From Enoplolaimus lenunculus (Eukaryota > Nematoda > Enoplea > Enoplida > Thoracostomopsidae), in the NCBI GenBank assembly GCA_030248215.1, contig JASANG010001870.1, positions 120,183 through 184,182 on the forward strand: a stretch of DNA of 64,000 nt, written 5' to 3'. Under the pieces are notes generated by a model that did no database searches, was not told the origin of the DNA, and worked only from the letters and a program-made list of their open reading frames with translations. Shown piece by piece: positions 46,710 through 59,900 of the stretch. The translations under genes and the position numbers were made by a program. Position 1 is the stretch's first letter; each line of letters begins with the position of its first letter.

Positions 46710-47810
46710 AATTGATACCTTTAAACTTTACTGCTCTAACAAACAGAAACAGCTTTTAATGATGAACCGAAAAACTGCAAACTTCAACACCGAAGCACAG
46801 ACATAATTACATAGCCAACATAAATACTACAGCAATCAGAAATACTCGTTTCAGAACTCCTATATTGCAGATCTTCAGCATTGAGCGCTTCAGAGTCAGG
46901 CGAGAACAAATGGCCCGTGCAAAAACGGGCACAGAATAAAACTGCCAGCGAACGTCAGTCTCATACCCTGAAGATTGTTTACGACCGGTTATGGGCTCTG
47001 CGACATATTACAAGATGTTGTCTTCTGGCATTTAAAAATAGTAAAACATACAAAAAATAACGATTACTTTAGAGCAGGGACAGGCGGTTTCGATCAATAA
47101 TTGAGACCCTGTCTACAAAACCATGAAATTTTTATCAATCTGCTTAGAATTACTTGGTAAATAATAAAATGAAACTAAAAAACCGCCGCAATATTTTTTC
47201 GTCCTAAAATGCTGAAAAGGTACAACAAACTCACAATATGTATCAGCAAGTTAAATAAGAGTGTGATACTGCTGCGTAGCAGCAGTTAATCCTATATAGT
47301 ATCTCGTGGATCTTTTTCGTCATACCGTCAAACAATATAAACGTTGTTTGATGCGACATTTCAGTATTAATAAACTGACCCACTATTTATTTAAGCCTTG
47401 ATACAACAGAAGAAAAGTGCTTTGGGTTTTCCTCATTGACTGTTGGTTGTGCTAAAAAATTTCACACACACATCTGTTTATCATTAAGGTTGACCAGAAA
47501 AAGGTAAACTTGTGTTTGGCCTTTGATCTCTGCAATCTCGAGACTTGCGGAGACCGGCACACCCATTCCTGGTTTAGAGATTTTCCACGATCGAATTGAA
47601 AGTAACATGCTTGACAAAGCAAAATTTCACGATTTTAAGATCTAAAACAAAAAAATTGTCCGTTGCAATCACTACCGTGAACGAGCGTAATAAAATTGAA
47701 CCAGAAGCAATAGAGCTTCTTAATCTGCGAACCACAAACAACCAGATCCAACAACTTACAACATAAATGTAATACACACATAAACACAAGCAGTAATACA
47801 TAAATATATT

Positions 47811-47893
47811 CAGCCAGAAGTACATGATCACTTTCCAAAATAAAACAATGTCAGCCAGAAGTATATGATCACCTTCCAAAATAAAACAATGTA
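47811..47893 (+). repeat. Tandem duplication, 41-base unit
   Basis: CAGCCAGAAGTACATGATCA at 47811 and CAGCCAGAAGTATATGATCA at 47852; the units differ at about two positions. Confidence 0.9.
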
Positions 47894-48313
47894 TTAAGCA
47901 TACCCAGTGTTGAGGTTACTAAACTTATAGACCTCCTTTCACCCATACTTCGAAAAACATCAAATCTGTAATCAGCGTCAAGCTGTGCTAACACTGGTTC
48001 AAAAGTGTAGTACTCGAGCTTTCGAGGTTTTCTTTACTCCCGTGCAATTTCTACGCAACCCCTACTGTAAATTCGCTTTTTAGTTTTAACACCTATCACG
48101 AAATCGCAATAAAATGTTACAGCCATTTTAAAATGCCCCACAAAACTGCAATGCCTACATTATCTGAACAAACTAAACAACAAGGAACAATGTTTGTTAC
48201 AAGACAAACAAAAAGTGACCAACGCTTGTACTTTGTGTCCTGGTCATTTTTGTTTCTTTCCACGTACAATAGAACACGGGGATATCTTTTCGTTAATCTG
48301 ACACGTCACAACC

Positions 48314-50756
48314 TCACGATATATGCGAACCAGACTCATTAAGAATACTGATTTCAATCTGAAAACAAACAAAAAATTTTTCAAACCCATGAAAGACAAA
48401 CAAATAGACAAACAAACAAACAAACAAACAAACAAACGAAATGAGAAAACAAAAAAGTATGAACATCATCTTCTTCAAGTTTATTACATCTATTGATCGT
48501 AGTTGACAACTACATAGTTACTATGTAAACTACACCATTACACAATTGATTTTTAATAAGCACACTAAACTTTTATTTCATGTGTTCAATTCGTAATTTG
48601 TGAGCTACGCTACTAATGAATGAAATAAAACAAAAAATTTCCGACTATTCTTTTCAAATAACATAATTTCACAATCACACGTTCGTTTTTCCCATAAAGA
48701 TCTTCGGTTTTTTAACAACATATTTATCATTTTCACCTTTGGATTCCTACGAATTTTCTTCGAAATTCTCAATTATATTCATAAAAGGTATCGATGACGC
48801 TCATGAGGAAGAGATTCCACTATATATTGGACTAGTACCTATCCTTTCTGAGACTATGGCGTAATTAATGATTCAGTACTTAAACCTTTGCGCCTAGTTG
48901 TTCGAGACTTAAGTAAAGTATATTAAAAATTTCACGCACAACAGCCGTGCTTTATTCGATTTATTACCAGCCCCTCCCGAAATACAGATCTCAAATTACT
49001 ACCATTACTCTGGGTGCCACCACGTACTCGATGTCACACAGTTCATGACATCCTAAAAACAGCAAATGCTCTTACTCACCACACGTAAGCCTCTGTAAAT
49101 TGGATCAGTAATCCAAAGTCCACGCGGATAATAGATCGTTTCGTTATTTTGCTGCAGATAATCACTGATTCGTTTTAAATGCTGAAGTTTAAATTGTTTC
49201 AGATAAATACAGCAAAATTAAAATCCCATGATCAAAAACATTAAATTAACCATCTGAAAACTTTGAATCTGTGATTTCAAAGTTAAGGATTATGTCGCCA
49301 ACTGACGATAAATTGGTGCCACTCACAGCTTAAAACACTGATCAGCCAGCACCAGTTGATTAATTACAGAATGCAATATCATTTATGATCATCACCAGCT
49401 AGTGATAGACATTTAAACGAACTTAATATAGTATCTAAGAACTCATAATCCACACAAACAATATTCTTCGGTTTTGTGTGGCGATACTAGTTATGTAAAT
49501 GGACTTAGAATTTGTAAGTTTTGCACACAACGTTTAACCGAAAGCAACAAATTGGCTTTGCCCAAACTTTTAAAAGCAACTAAAATGCTTTTACTTTTTC
49601 GTACTGTGAAGATAGACATAACTGTGACAGATGGCATGTAAAACATGACAACAACGTTTCCAGCACCGATTGACCACCAAGGCGTTCTGCGTCTTCATAC
49701 ATAGCGTTTAAATCACGCACCGTTTTTTCAAATACATTTTCTTCAAGCTGAAAGCAAGAAGTATTCTCCGAAGTAAAGCTGTCCCGGGGCGATGTTTTTA
49801 ACGAGCCGAAACCGAGGTCAAGCCTGGACGAGGGTTTCGAAGTGATTCACAATTGCAGCTGTTCAAGTTTGAATTTTAAATTCAGTGTAAATCCCCAACT
49901 TACTAACCATAATCTGAGGATCAGAAATCACACTGAAAGTATTTCACTTTTTGAAGATCTGATTTTGGTTCTCCTTGTCCGCAATACCGTATGGCCTGAG
50001 CCACGATCCCGCGGGTCGGACCTGGGATACCTCAACTCTGAAATCATCCTACAAGACGAGTGTCATATACGTACAAACAAACGCATACAGAGTGGTGAAA
50101 ACATAACAACTTAAGTGGAAATGATTGTTATAAATATGCACTTAGCTCTCTATACCAAATCTTTGTGTATACAAATTTCGGTTTCGGCAGCGGCGCTATC
50201 ATCATAACTGCTGTAATAGATTCCTGCAAAATTGTCGTGTCGGTTCTCGGCGCACATGTTGATTCTTATTATTGGAAATTTTTCACACAAAATTCGTTGA
50301 TAGGGCGTCGTGAGCCACTACGCATGTCAGGCGGAGGGATGTTGAAAACTTTATGTTTGAAAACATATTATCGCGATATGTTAACCCCGTATTCGGTTTT
50401 ACAATTTATTGTGGTTGCTTAGTTACAAGTTAATTTGTAATTTGCTTACGTAATTAATAAGTGAAAATATATTCTTTTCACCATGTAAGCGTTTTGGATA
50501 ACAAAACTACTGAAACAGCACAATAATTAACCAAGATCAACACTGTAACAGCAACTGTAACTGATAAAAACGGTAGTAATCTTACTTTGCCTTGCAATTC
50601 AGGAGGTAATTTTTCCCAAAACCGAACCGTCAGACCAAACGAATAATCACGTTGAACGAAGACTTTCCGACACTGATTCAAAGGCAGCGTTTCAGAATGA
50701 TTCGCAGTTGTCATATGGTTGTGACTAGTACCCGAGGTCGCTGCTGCAGAATGCAT
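48314..50756 (-). CDS. GOLGA7: GOLGA7/ERF4-family protein, palmitoyltransferase accessory subunit, four exons
   Basis: Exons 50586-50756, 49595-49747, 49080-49181 and 48314-48358, all phase 0, give 156 residues. Each has a match in human GOLGA7 (Golgin A7, GCP16), recalled from memory: KVFVQRDYSFGLTVRF and PPELQGK; EKTVRDLNAMYEDAERLGGQ and SQYEK; YLQQNNETIYYPRGLWITDP and RGLRV; IEISILNESGS. GOLGA7 pairs with DHHC9-type palmitoyltransferases at the Golgi and stabilises them, acting on Ras-like substrates; yeast Erf4 is the counterpart. The N-terminal 27 residues before NQCRKVF are longer than in human and low in similarity, so the start may be internal (Met15). Of the two Cys palmitoylated in the human protein (69 and 72), the first is replaced by Leu and the second kept (LLSCFTC), with another Cys three residues on. 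A 47-base tandem duplication lies just upstream. Confidence 0.93.
48404..48437. repeat. (CAAA)n microsatellite
   Basis: About eight CAAA units in the last GOLGA7 intron. Confidence 0.9.
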
Positions 50757-50850
50757 TTCAACCCAATTCGTAGAGCTTAAAACAGTTTCGCAAAATAGAA
50801 ATTTCAGCCCAATTCGTAGACCTTAAAACATTTTCGCAAAATAGCAAGCG
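50757..50850 (-). repeat. 47-base tandem duplication upstream of GOLGA7
   Basis: CCAATTCGTAGAGCTTAAAA followed by CAGTTTCGCAAAATAG recurs 47 bases later as CCAATTCGTAGACCTTAAAA and CATTTTCGCAAAATAG, immediately 5' of the GOLGA7 ATG on the minus strand, hence in its likely 5' UTR or promoter. Confidence 0.85.
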
Positions 50851-51392
50851 ATATTAAACATAGCTAATGTAACTAAAATTATAATGTACTCATTCGTACG
50901 GCACTAACTTAACAAAAGACGAAAATATTTTACTATAGCATTGAGAATTACTATTCTTCTAACAAGCGTAATGTAAAACTTTTCAACAGTAATTCACTTT
51001 TGGTTTTGAATTTTGTCCAATTTTTGACATTTTTCAGACATCTCCGCAAAATAAACCAGCACACTAAATGCTGTATATAACAGCCTTTGAACTAGTGATG
51101 TTATTGATGCTAGTTTCACAAGGGCATCTAATCATATAATAATAATTTTTCATTAACGCTTACTTTCATGCTACTAACCTGTATATTAAACTTCGCTAGC
51201 TATGTGTTTCTCCAGACACAGTCACAAACAACAAATTTGTATATTGCGAGCATAGTTTCATTAACATTCTGTAGTAAAAACTATGTATACAAATAAACTA
51301 TGCCAAGAATAAACTTTCCACATTTCAAGACCAAGAGCTCTCTATTCCAGTTTTTATAATGTGTTTTAGAAATTGATTCTTATAAACGTTTT

Positions 51393-51530
51393 ATGGCCCA
51401 ATGTTACTTTGATAGCGTAAACCGTAGTACAGATATATTCATAACCAAGTATTACCGTAATGTTAAGACTATAACCAAGTCTATAGGTCAAAGCCTAAGC
51501 ATTAGCATAGTCTAAAACTTAAGAAACATG
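51393..51530. mobile_element. Family B MITE, decayed left part
   Basis: GGCCCAATGTTACTTTGATAG and CGTAAACCGTAGTACAGATA, then CTATAGGTCAAAGCCTAAGC; no right terminus. Confidence 0.55.
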
Positions 51531-53687
51531 AAGGTTTTTATTGAAACAATTTTGGCTTAGCTCTAAAAATACAAAAGTACAACCCAGCACGACTTTGACA
51601 ATAATCAGATTAGATATTTTCTCCGAAACATAAAGTATTCAACGAGTACAAAACCCCTGAAGAAAAGTTCACCAAGTTTAATTTACTCAAAACCAGACAA
51701 AGGTTGTTCCCAGGGTAAAAAGAATACTAAAAAGAACGGAAACGGATAGTGATCAAATTAACGGAAAAGCGAAACGGACAATGAAGTATAAAGTTTCAAA
51801 GATGTTTTATTTTTATTGCCAACACAACTGAGGCGTGCATATATCAGCCGGGCTTTCACAAATTTAAAAAAAATGGCGGAACATATACGACCGAAATGCG
51901 AAGTGTTCAGAATTGAACTCCAATACGAATAACGTTAACGATCACTGCTCGTGGGTATCGCGAGTATATACAACAACGGAACGGCGTTCAGCAGGGTGGC
52001 CTTATATCCGTTTCCGGTAAAAATCCTTGTCCTTCCATATAACGAAAATTCTAGGTTTACGCTCAAATTTAGTTATAGTCACGTATATATCTACCAATTG
52101 TTTATTACAGAAGTGCTGCAATTGTTCGAGATGAAAATATAAAAAATACGAAACTCGTCCAAAATCTTAAAAATTTCGATGCATTTACAAATTTTTCTTT
52201 AAAATTTCAGAAAGCCCCGTGAATATTTGCACGCTTCAAATCAGTTGGCAGCAATATACATCTTTGAACGGTTGTACTTCAATAACCGTTTGCCCTATTT
52301 TCATTTATTCTATCCGTTTCCGTTATTTTTACTACCCGTTTTTATACTCAATGAAGTTCAGCAGTAACGGACAGTGGAAATAATGCAAACGGACAATGAT
52401 CAGAATGACTTGAGGCTTGCATACATTTACCGGTGTTTCAAGTTTTGAAGAAAAATACCAGATGCATCGAAATTAAGCTTTTGGATGACAATCGCAGCAT
52501 ATTTTAATGAAACATTGCGAGATACATACGTAATTTTAACTAATCTTAAACGTTAATATTAAATTCACAGAATTACCGTTGTTTGTATGACAGAAACGGG
52601 CACCAATTTTTACCATAAACTGATATTCGGTTCCGGTTACATCAAGGTCTAAATGAGTTTTGTAAGATTCATGTCTGGCGGCCGTATTAGGTTGTCATAG
52701 CGTTTAAATCCTCCGGCACAAAATCGACCTCTGGCAGCAGTAGAAGTTCTGCCGGAGGTCCAGGCAATTGCGTAGTGAAATTTTGCAAATTTACAAAATT
52801 AGTTTTGTTTTAGCTCAGTTAGAACCCAAAAACAAAGAGTTTGTTTATAGCGTCATAAAACAACACAGCACATATTTATAAAAACATATATAAACGATTT
52901 CAATTTTAAATAAATCCGCTACCACGTGCAGTAAGAACTACTCGTGCAGAGAGAGCAGTCAAATCTGTAAAGCAAAAATCGTAGCTGCCCTCACTAAGCT
53001 TGGGAATTTGGCCAGCACTGTTTTCCAACGTACAAATGCAGAGTGTAAACTCAGAAATTTTAGTAATCGGTGACAAACTTAATTAAATTCAAATTCTTAA
53101 TAAAATAGTTGCAGGATACAAATATCAAAAAATTAATAATATAATCGTGCAGCTATTTTAAACCACAACGGACACCAATTTTACCGCGACCACAAATTCG
53201 TTTGCGCCCTGCGCGAGTCATTACACTTAAATTACATAATAGTACATCAAACAAGAACAACAGTCCAGAAAATAAATACGCATGCTGATACTTTGTGAAG
53301 CAAGCATTACGAAAGACGAACCCTTTTTCTTCTGAGTACAAAAATTCTAGTGCAATGATGAAATTTGTTTCAATTATTGTTTTTGCTGTCTGGTGCAAAT
53401 GGTATCTTTTTATCTACACTCTTCAACTGACCACACAAACGATGATATACAACAATGTGTGACACTTAATAAGAATTGAAATATCAACAACGAGTCTCTA
53501 TTTCAAAAGTGGTCAGTAGAATAAGCGCAATATCTTGCGTTTCACTAGGGACGTGGTGGCTTTCCTCTACTCGGTGAAAGCCATCCAAGTTTTTCTTCCT
53601 TTAACATTTACTTAGATACTAAAAATATTTAAAACATTCCCACTCAAAATCTGAATTCGGAAATGCCACAATACTATAAATAATTTT

Positions 53688-53841
53688 GGCTCATGTAAAG
53701 ATCAGGGCAGACCGTTTTTGTTTGGCAACGCAATGGAGTAAGCTTAAGCTTTAGAAGGCTTTGGTATAGGTTATCATTACGCTTAGACTTAGGGATATGC
53801 TTATACTACCTAATGTTACGGCCCTGATCTATACAATGGAA
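53688..53841. mobile_element. Family A MITE downstream of the PP2A scaffold gene
   Basis: GGCTCATGTAAAGATCAGGG at the left, CAATGGAGTAAGCTTAAGC, TTAGACTTAGGGATATGC, and ACGGCCCTGATCTATACAATGG at the right. ATAATTTT before and ATAATTTC after suggest a duplication with one mismatch. Confidence 0.75.
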
Positions 53842-53986
53842 ATAATTTCAAACTGACCCTTACATTTCTGTTATGGTATAATCTATTTGCTTAAAACATT
53901 ATAAATTTTTTAGCATAAAACCAAGACAAACGCAACTTATCCACAGTCGTCATAATTAGGATATTTCCTTAAATCAGTTCTTCGCG

Positions 53987-56900
53987 CTAACCAAGTTTTA
54001 GTGCTAAAACAAACAAAAAAAACAAACATCGCGCTGCAAATAACGACGTTTTGACTTTTGACACGTTAAAACAAATACACAATCGAAAACTAAAAGTAAC
54101 GATGGCGTAAAACGCGTGTATACTACCGATGACCATACTGTCATCTCCACAATACATCATTGCAGCCGGATATAAGGAGGTATGAGTTAGCATTGCGAAT
54201 TCTAAAACCAAAATATATACTGCAGCTGTATAGAAGTCTATAGAAGTCGACCACGCAGTAATCAGCTGTATCTCAATCTCAAAATTACCTAATACTCTAT
54301 AAAATAAGTACAGGTGCCGGACGGCATTACAACTGTCAAAAACCACAACGCAACCCTTACTTTGCCTCGCTTCTGACGCCCAATATTTCACATCAAATTC
54401 GTCGTCTTCGTTCAACCGTTGAAGTACTGGCTTGATGTCATTCATGAGTATCCTATTATAATATCAAACTCTAGGTTACGATACGGCAATGGGTTTCGTA
54501 ATATGAACATCCAACACCAATGTTGAAAAACAAAACTTTTTCCTTTACAGAATTGTTTGGGCATAATACATTTATGCTATATCCGCCTGCTCTCAAATTA
54601 TAGCTAAACATTATCCGACCCCGCACAAAATACCAGGGTGAAAAACGGAAACAGATATTGAAGTATAAAGGTTCTAAAATGTTTTATTTTTCTGCCAGCA
54701 CAATTGAGGCATGCAAATATTCATTGTTTTCTAATATTTTAATGAAGAAATAGCGGACGCACCGAAATTTTTAATATTTTGAATCAATTCCGTAACTTTG
54801 TTACAATTTTCAACACACATTTTCGATTTGTAAGCAACGCAACAATTCAATAAATAAGCAGTCCATTCTTCAGAATAACAATAACAATAACAACAACGAT
54901 AATAATAATAATAACAATAATAATAATTAAACAAAACAAAAGCTAATACTTTGGATCAACAATTGCGCCAATTATTTGGAGTGTTTTCGCGACGTTAAAG
55001 CGTACATTTGGAACTCGGTCGTTTGCTAATTTTAGTGCAGTTGGTAGCAATTCTTTGACCGTAATGTCGGGACCACAAGGTGCAGCGAGAGCCTGAAACT
55101 ATAAACATGTGCGCAAAAACTGAACCAATTCCACAGCTTTTGGCATTCTACAAAACTGTTACAAAAATGCTATTTTATGACAACGTTCGAGTCAAAATAT
55201 TACAATCATGTGGCTCTTTAATGTGATCTCATAATTACACCAAGACCTGACTACCAAAATACCGAGACTTGGCGAGACCGAGACTCCCATCCCAGATCAC
55301 GATACTGTCAACCTTGGGCGGAAATAATAATTACAGGAACCAAAAAAAGAAAAACACGGAACCGAAATTTCTGTTCGACACACTACACATACAGGCATAT
55401 ATAACCTGATATTTCGACTACACCTTCTAGCAAAATAACTGTTGAGCAGTATGTGTTAAACGTACATTAATGCAAAACAAACACGTAAGCCTGTGCAAAT
55501 AGCTTGTGTCGGTTGACAAAGCAACCACTTTCGGGATAACAGTCTTCTGTGCCCATGCTCCACCTAGTTTCTCGACTAATTTCTTCGAATTAACTACAGC
55601 AGCTTCACGAATAGCGTATACTGAAACAGATGGTAATTGCATGCGCACCTACAATCACAAAACCTTTGTACAAGTTACCGCTGTATTATACTAGTTTCAA
55701 ATTAGATCCAATATAAATTATTAGAGGGGCCGCTTTATTTGTCGTGCGGAGTTGTCGAGCGACGGCTGAAGCCCTTAATCAAAAATTTATTTGAAAATTA
55801 TTTTACAGCCCATCCGTCGCTATACAGCATTCGCGAACGACACCACACTGTGCCGTACGGCGCTGTTTGATACCGAAAGAGGTTGAATTGTTAAAACCTG
55901 TAGCGAAACCCTAAAATTACACAAAACCTTCAGCTTTCTCAAGGGCCAGGGATGGACGGTCTCGGTCAAAAAAGCGAAACCGAGGCCCAACCTACCGGGA
56001 CCGAGACTTCTGGTCTCGTTCTCGGTCAATTTTTAACCGTTACCGAAAATAAAAACATTTTTTAACAAAACTTTTGAATATTTTTATCTCCTTTGAATTG
56101 CCGCTTCATACAATCAAACTAATGACTCGCCGCCAAATCTGTTTTTTTACTTTATTTTTCACTTGGCTACTGTCGCCATATAGTTCAAATACGCTCGGGA
56201 CAAATGCCACAGCCTTAAAACCCCCTAACCCCCTCGATACAATCCCTAATTTAGATATGTAGTGTTGTTTTTGCTCCTGGCAAACCGAATAGAATGGAAA
56301 ATTTTTTAACATAGCGTGACGTTATAAATGCAAATTACCCACAATTTTTAAACGATGCCTTAAAATTTTGGATAACCTGACGGGTCATTCTGTTTCTCAA
56401 GTTGCGGTATTGGCAGGTAGCGGTTCTCCGCAATACCTGCCGAGACCTAGACAGCCCATTTCTGTCAACGGCAAATCAAAGTCAGACCATTACTAAAATA
56501 ATTAATGTTTGTCAATTCCGGTATCGCATGACCAATGAATTAAATTAATTTTGCCCGTTTTAAAAGGATAAGAACTTTTGGTTTAAACATTATAAATTCA
56601 ATAAACCAAAACACTATCCAATACGGTATTTCCCTGTCAACACCAAGTTAACGCTTTGATCCATTTTACGTTTTGTCGAATGACTGGAACGCGTAACGTA
56701 CAAAACTATCAAAAGGTTACTAGACGTACCATGATCTGTTAGCCAATCCAAACAAAGACTTAACAGTTTTTCATCAAAAAATTGTTGACCCTAAAACTGC
56801 AACGATCAGTTAGTTAATCTGTGGTTTCCTTAATGGTGGAGGGGGAGGGTGCCGCCAACATTCGATATGTTCCCTATTTCCACCCTCCCTCAAGTTGACT

Positions 56901-59900
56901 CTCCTTTTGCCAGCCGTCTGCAAATACAAAAATTAGCTGCAATTTCCAGATCCTTAAAGTACAATTTACACCAGTTTTAACGTCGCGTATGAACTGTAAG
57001 TCAAAATATTGTATCGAAAGTGCAAAATTTAGTGTCAATAATTGCTAGATACGTACTTGGCAAAGGCGCAAAGCGTAAAAACATGAATTTTAAGGTAAAA
57101 ATATTATTTACCGCACACCCACGTTTCTCTTCCCCAGCTCCTCCTCATGGTTTTGCCGCTTGTCCCACTACTTGTCAGCTGCATAGGAAAACTCCCAGTA
57201 GAATATAGAATAAACTTGTTTTACAAAATTCCCACTCATCACCATGAAATTCTGCATACACGGACAAAACAATTTCGTTTCCAATTTCAAATGCGACTTG
57301 AATTGTTTGTAATCTTCCAAGCATTTTAAAAATTTTTTACAATTACGTATCAATTGGAATCGGTATTTGTTGGGGATACTGCAACGGAAATGGATATACC
57401 TAATTACAATATTTGCATGACACCTGCATGTTAACCACACAATGCAATATACTGCATTGTTTTGTGAAAGTACTAACCCAGTCACATACTTACCAGTTGT
57501 GCAGCCAGCAATGGCATGTATTCAATAATAGCAAGTCGAACACGCCATTTTGAATCTTCAGCAAGTTCTACTATTGCCGGAAGCAAATTATCCGACAGCT
57601 GTTTCACGCCGATCACTTGATTTACCTAAACAAAATGAAAACTTTCCGCTCCTGTATAAGAATGGTCTACCGGATATTAATCTTAACGGATACCGGGTCC
57701 GGATAGTAAATTTCTTACCGCAAGAGCAACCAGGATGTTAACCAAATCTAGTGTTTCCAAGTCTGAATAGCAATTTAATGTTTTCGGAACCGGAACCGCA
57801 AACATCCGGTATCTGGTAAGATTATACCGGATATCGGAAGCAGATGTCTGTTTTTTCCGGATATTGAACCGAAATCAGATATTCGATCGGTCACTGAAAA
57901 TGCTTATGTACCGTTCATTTTTGTCGAAAATCACGAATAGATATTAATTTAACCTAGAAATTTCCGTCTATTGTGATTTTCTAAAACAATATCGAAAACT
58001 GTCATATATAATGTAGGCAGGGTGCAACCGGAATTCCGGTTCCGGTTCCGGCATTTTTTCACCTTCCGGTTCCGGTAAAATTTTACCGGATTTAAAAATT
58101 CCGGTGTTATAATTTGGCCGTTTTTTTAACTTTGCTAATCTTTAAGAATCTCTTTTGAAAGCCACTTGTATTCCGAATATAAGCCATTAATGGTGGATTT
58201 CACTTCAGTCGACGACGAAAATCTAAAATACAACAAATAAAATAAATATCTATGTTCGACTAAGGTTATTTCACAAATAATAGAGCAAAAATAAGATTTT
58301 TTGGTGAAATGCATTTTTCACTTTCCGGTTCCGGTTCCGGTAAAATTTTCAAATTCCGGTTCCGGTTCCGGTTCCGGTAAATTGTAATTCCGGTTGCACC
58401 CTGAATGTAGGAACGATTAGACACTTCTATCATTACTCGCGATTAATGACACTTCTTGCCTTGTCTAAAGATGAAATGATGTTGAGTCGAACTTCGGCTG
58501 TTTCATCTTTCAACAGATTCAAGTACATCGGTAGCATGTGCTCGATAGTACTAAAAATCACAATTTCATAATTAAAATACAACCAAATCAACCAATCGTT
58601 TTCTCACAAATCACGGAACTTTATTATGTTTCTCACTGAATGATGAAGCGTGTTCAAACAGAAGCATCCAGATAGCTGAGATGCCAACAAATAGGACAGG
58701 TATGTATAGCACTGCAACGCGACAGCAACCTGGGCTCAGCATAACAATCCTAGCTGAACTTGCATAAAAACCGTAATATATATCACTTACGCGTCTTTGC
58801 CAAGTATCGGTGCAAGACCCATAATGACACTTGCAAGCGCCGTTTTCACGTGAGTATTCGGGTCTTGAATCAATTGACGAATGGTCGGCATTAAATTCGT
58901 CATAATAAACTGCTCGCGACCGGCAGCCGGTAAATTTTCACAAAAATCTAAATAAAAACAATAACAAAAACAACACAGCAAAACAATAAAAGGTTCATTT
59001 GACTTTTCTTCGAAATACAAATCGAGCAACAAACCATTGTATTACGTCTCAGTTTAATAAAAAGTAAAAATAGTAAACCAAAAATAACATACACATTGTA
59101 TATACACCAGTCGCAGTGGGACTGCTCGAGCACATGTAAGCAATCAAGGTAATATGCAAATTAGTTATTAGCTAATTATTCATTTATCGGTTTTTGAGGT
59201 TTGAAAGCAATTCCCTCAGATTATTCGCACCCAAAAACCCTTCAGTCACCCTAATAATTATTGGAATAATTTAAAAAGTCCTAATTTTGTCTTGTCAATT
59301 AAGCTAATATGCAAATTAGTATTAGCTAACTGTTCGATTATCGGTTTTGACGTCTTGAAAATTTATTCAGAGCCCTTGCACCGAAAAACCCATTATTGCT
59401 GAAATTAGATTTGTTGTAACCGTAATAATTACTGAAATATTGTAAAAACGCATAATTTAGTCGTATCAGTTATGCTTATATGCAAGTTATACGTATATTA
59501 ACTAACTATTCAATTATCGGTTTTGGAGGTTAAACAATTTATTCAAATTCCACGCACCTAAAGACCCTTTAGTGCTGAAATTAGATTGCTGTTAACCTTA
59601 ATAATTAGCGAAATATTGTAAAAAGCTGTAATTAAGGCTTATAAACTATGCTAATATGTAAATTATCTTTAGCTAACTACTCAATTATCGGATTTGGAGG
59701 TTAAACAGTATATTCAGATTTCTGGCACCCAAAAAGCCTTTAATGCTGAAATTAGATTGCTTGTAACTGTAATGATTAGTGAAATAATGTAGAAAGTCCT
59801 AATTTAAGCTTAACTAATAATGCAAATTAGCCTGTAGTTAATTCTAAAACCACACTGCGAAGTTAACATCCAAGGATAATTGGCTTTCAAACAAAAAAGT

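Larger units (their letters stand above)
41535..48313. other. Intergenic region, no gene recognised
   Basis: Between the EF-hand gene and the end of the GOLGA7 gene no exon could be supported. It holds family A/B fragments, a GACCCGAATAAG copy, a fold-back piece and the ATCATATGATATTC element. The stretches 42769-43948, 44925-45860 and 46707-47810 show no recognised feature. Confidence 0.6.
50851..53986. other. Intergenic region between GOLGA7 and PP2A scaffold genes
   Basis: Divergently placed sequence without recognised exons. Holds a family B fragment (51393), a family A copy (53688), and a dispersed repeat (GTTTCAAAGATGTTTTATTTTT, then a TGAGGC.TGCA stretch) near 51780-51900 and 52395-52500 that recurs at 44700-44810 and 54650-54780. 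Confidence 0.55.

Noticed and set aside
54004-54445. A 152-residue minus-strand open frame with hydrophobic stretches
   Set aside because: Its first 30 codons are PP2A exon 15; the rest runs through the last intron behind a strong GTAAGG donor and rejoins the last exon by chance frame agreement. Intron retention is kept as a possibility in the findings.
54731-54934. Tyr-rich open frame on the minus strand
   Set aside because: It starts in the AAT/AAC microsatellite; the PP2A exon above it ends at an AA|GTATTA donor that fits the next exon's phase and the family alignment.
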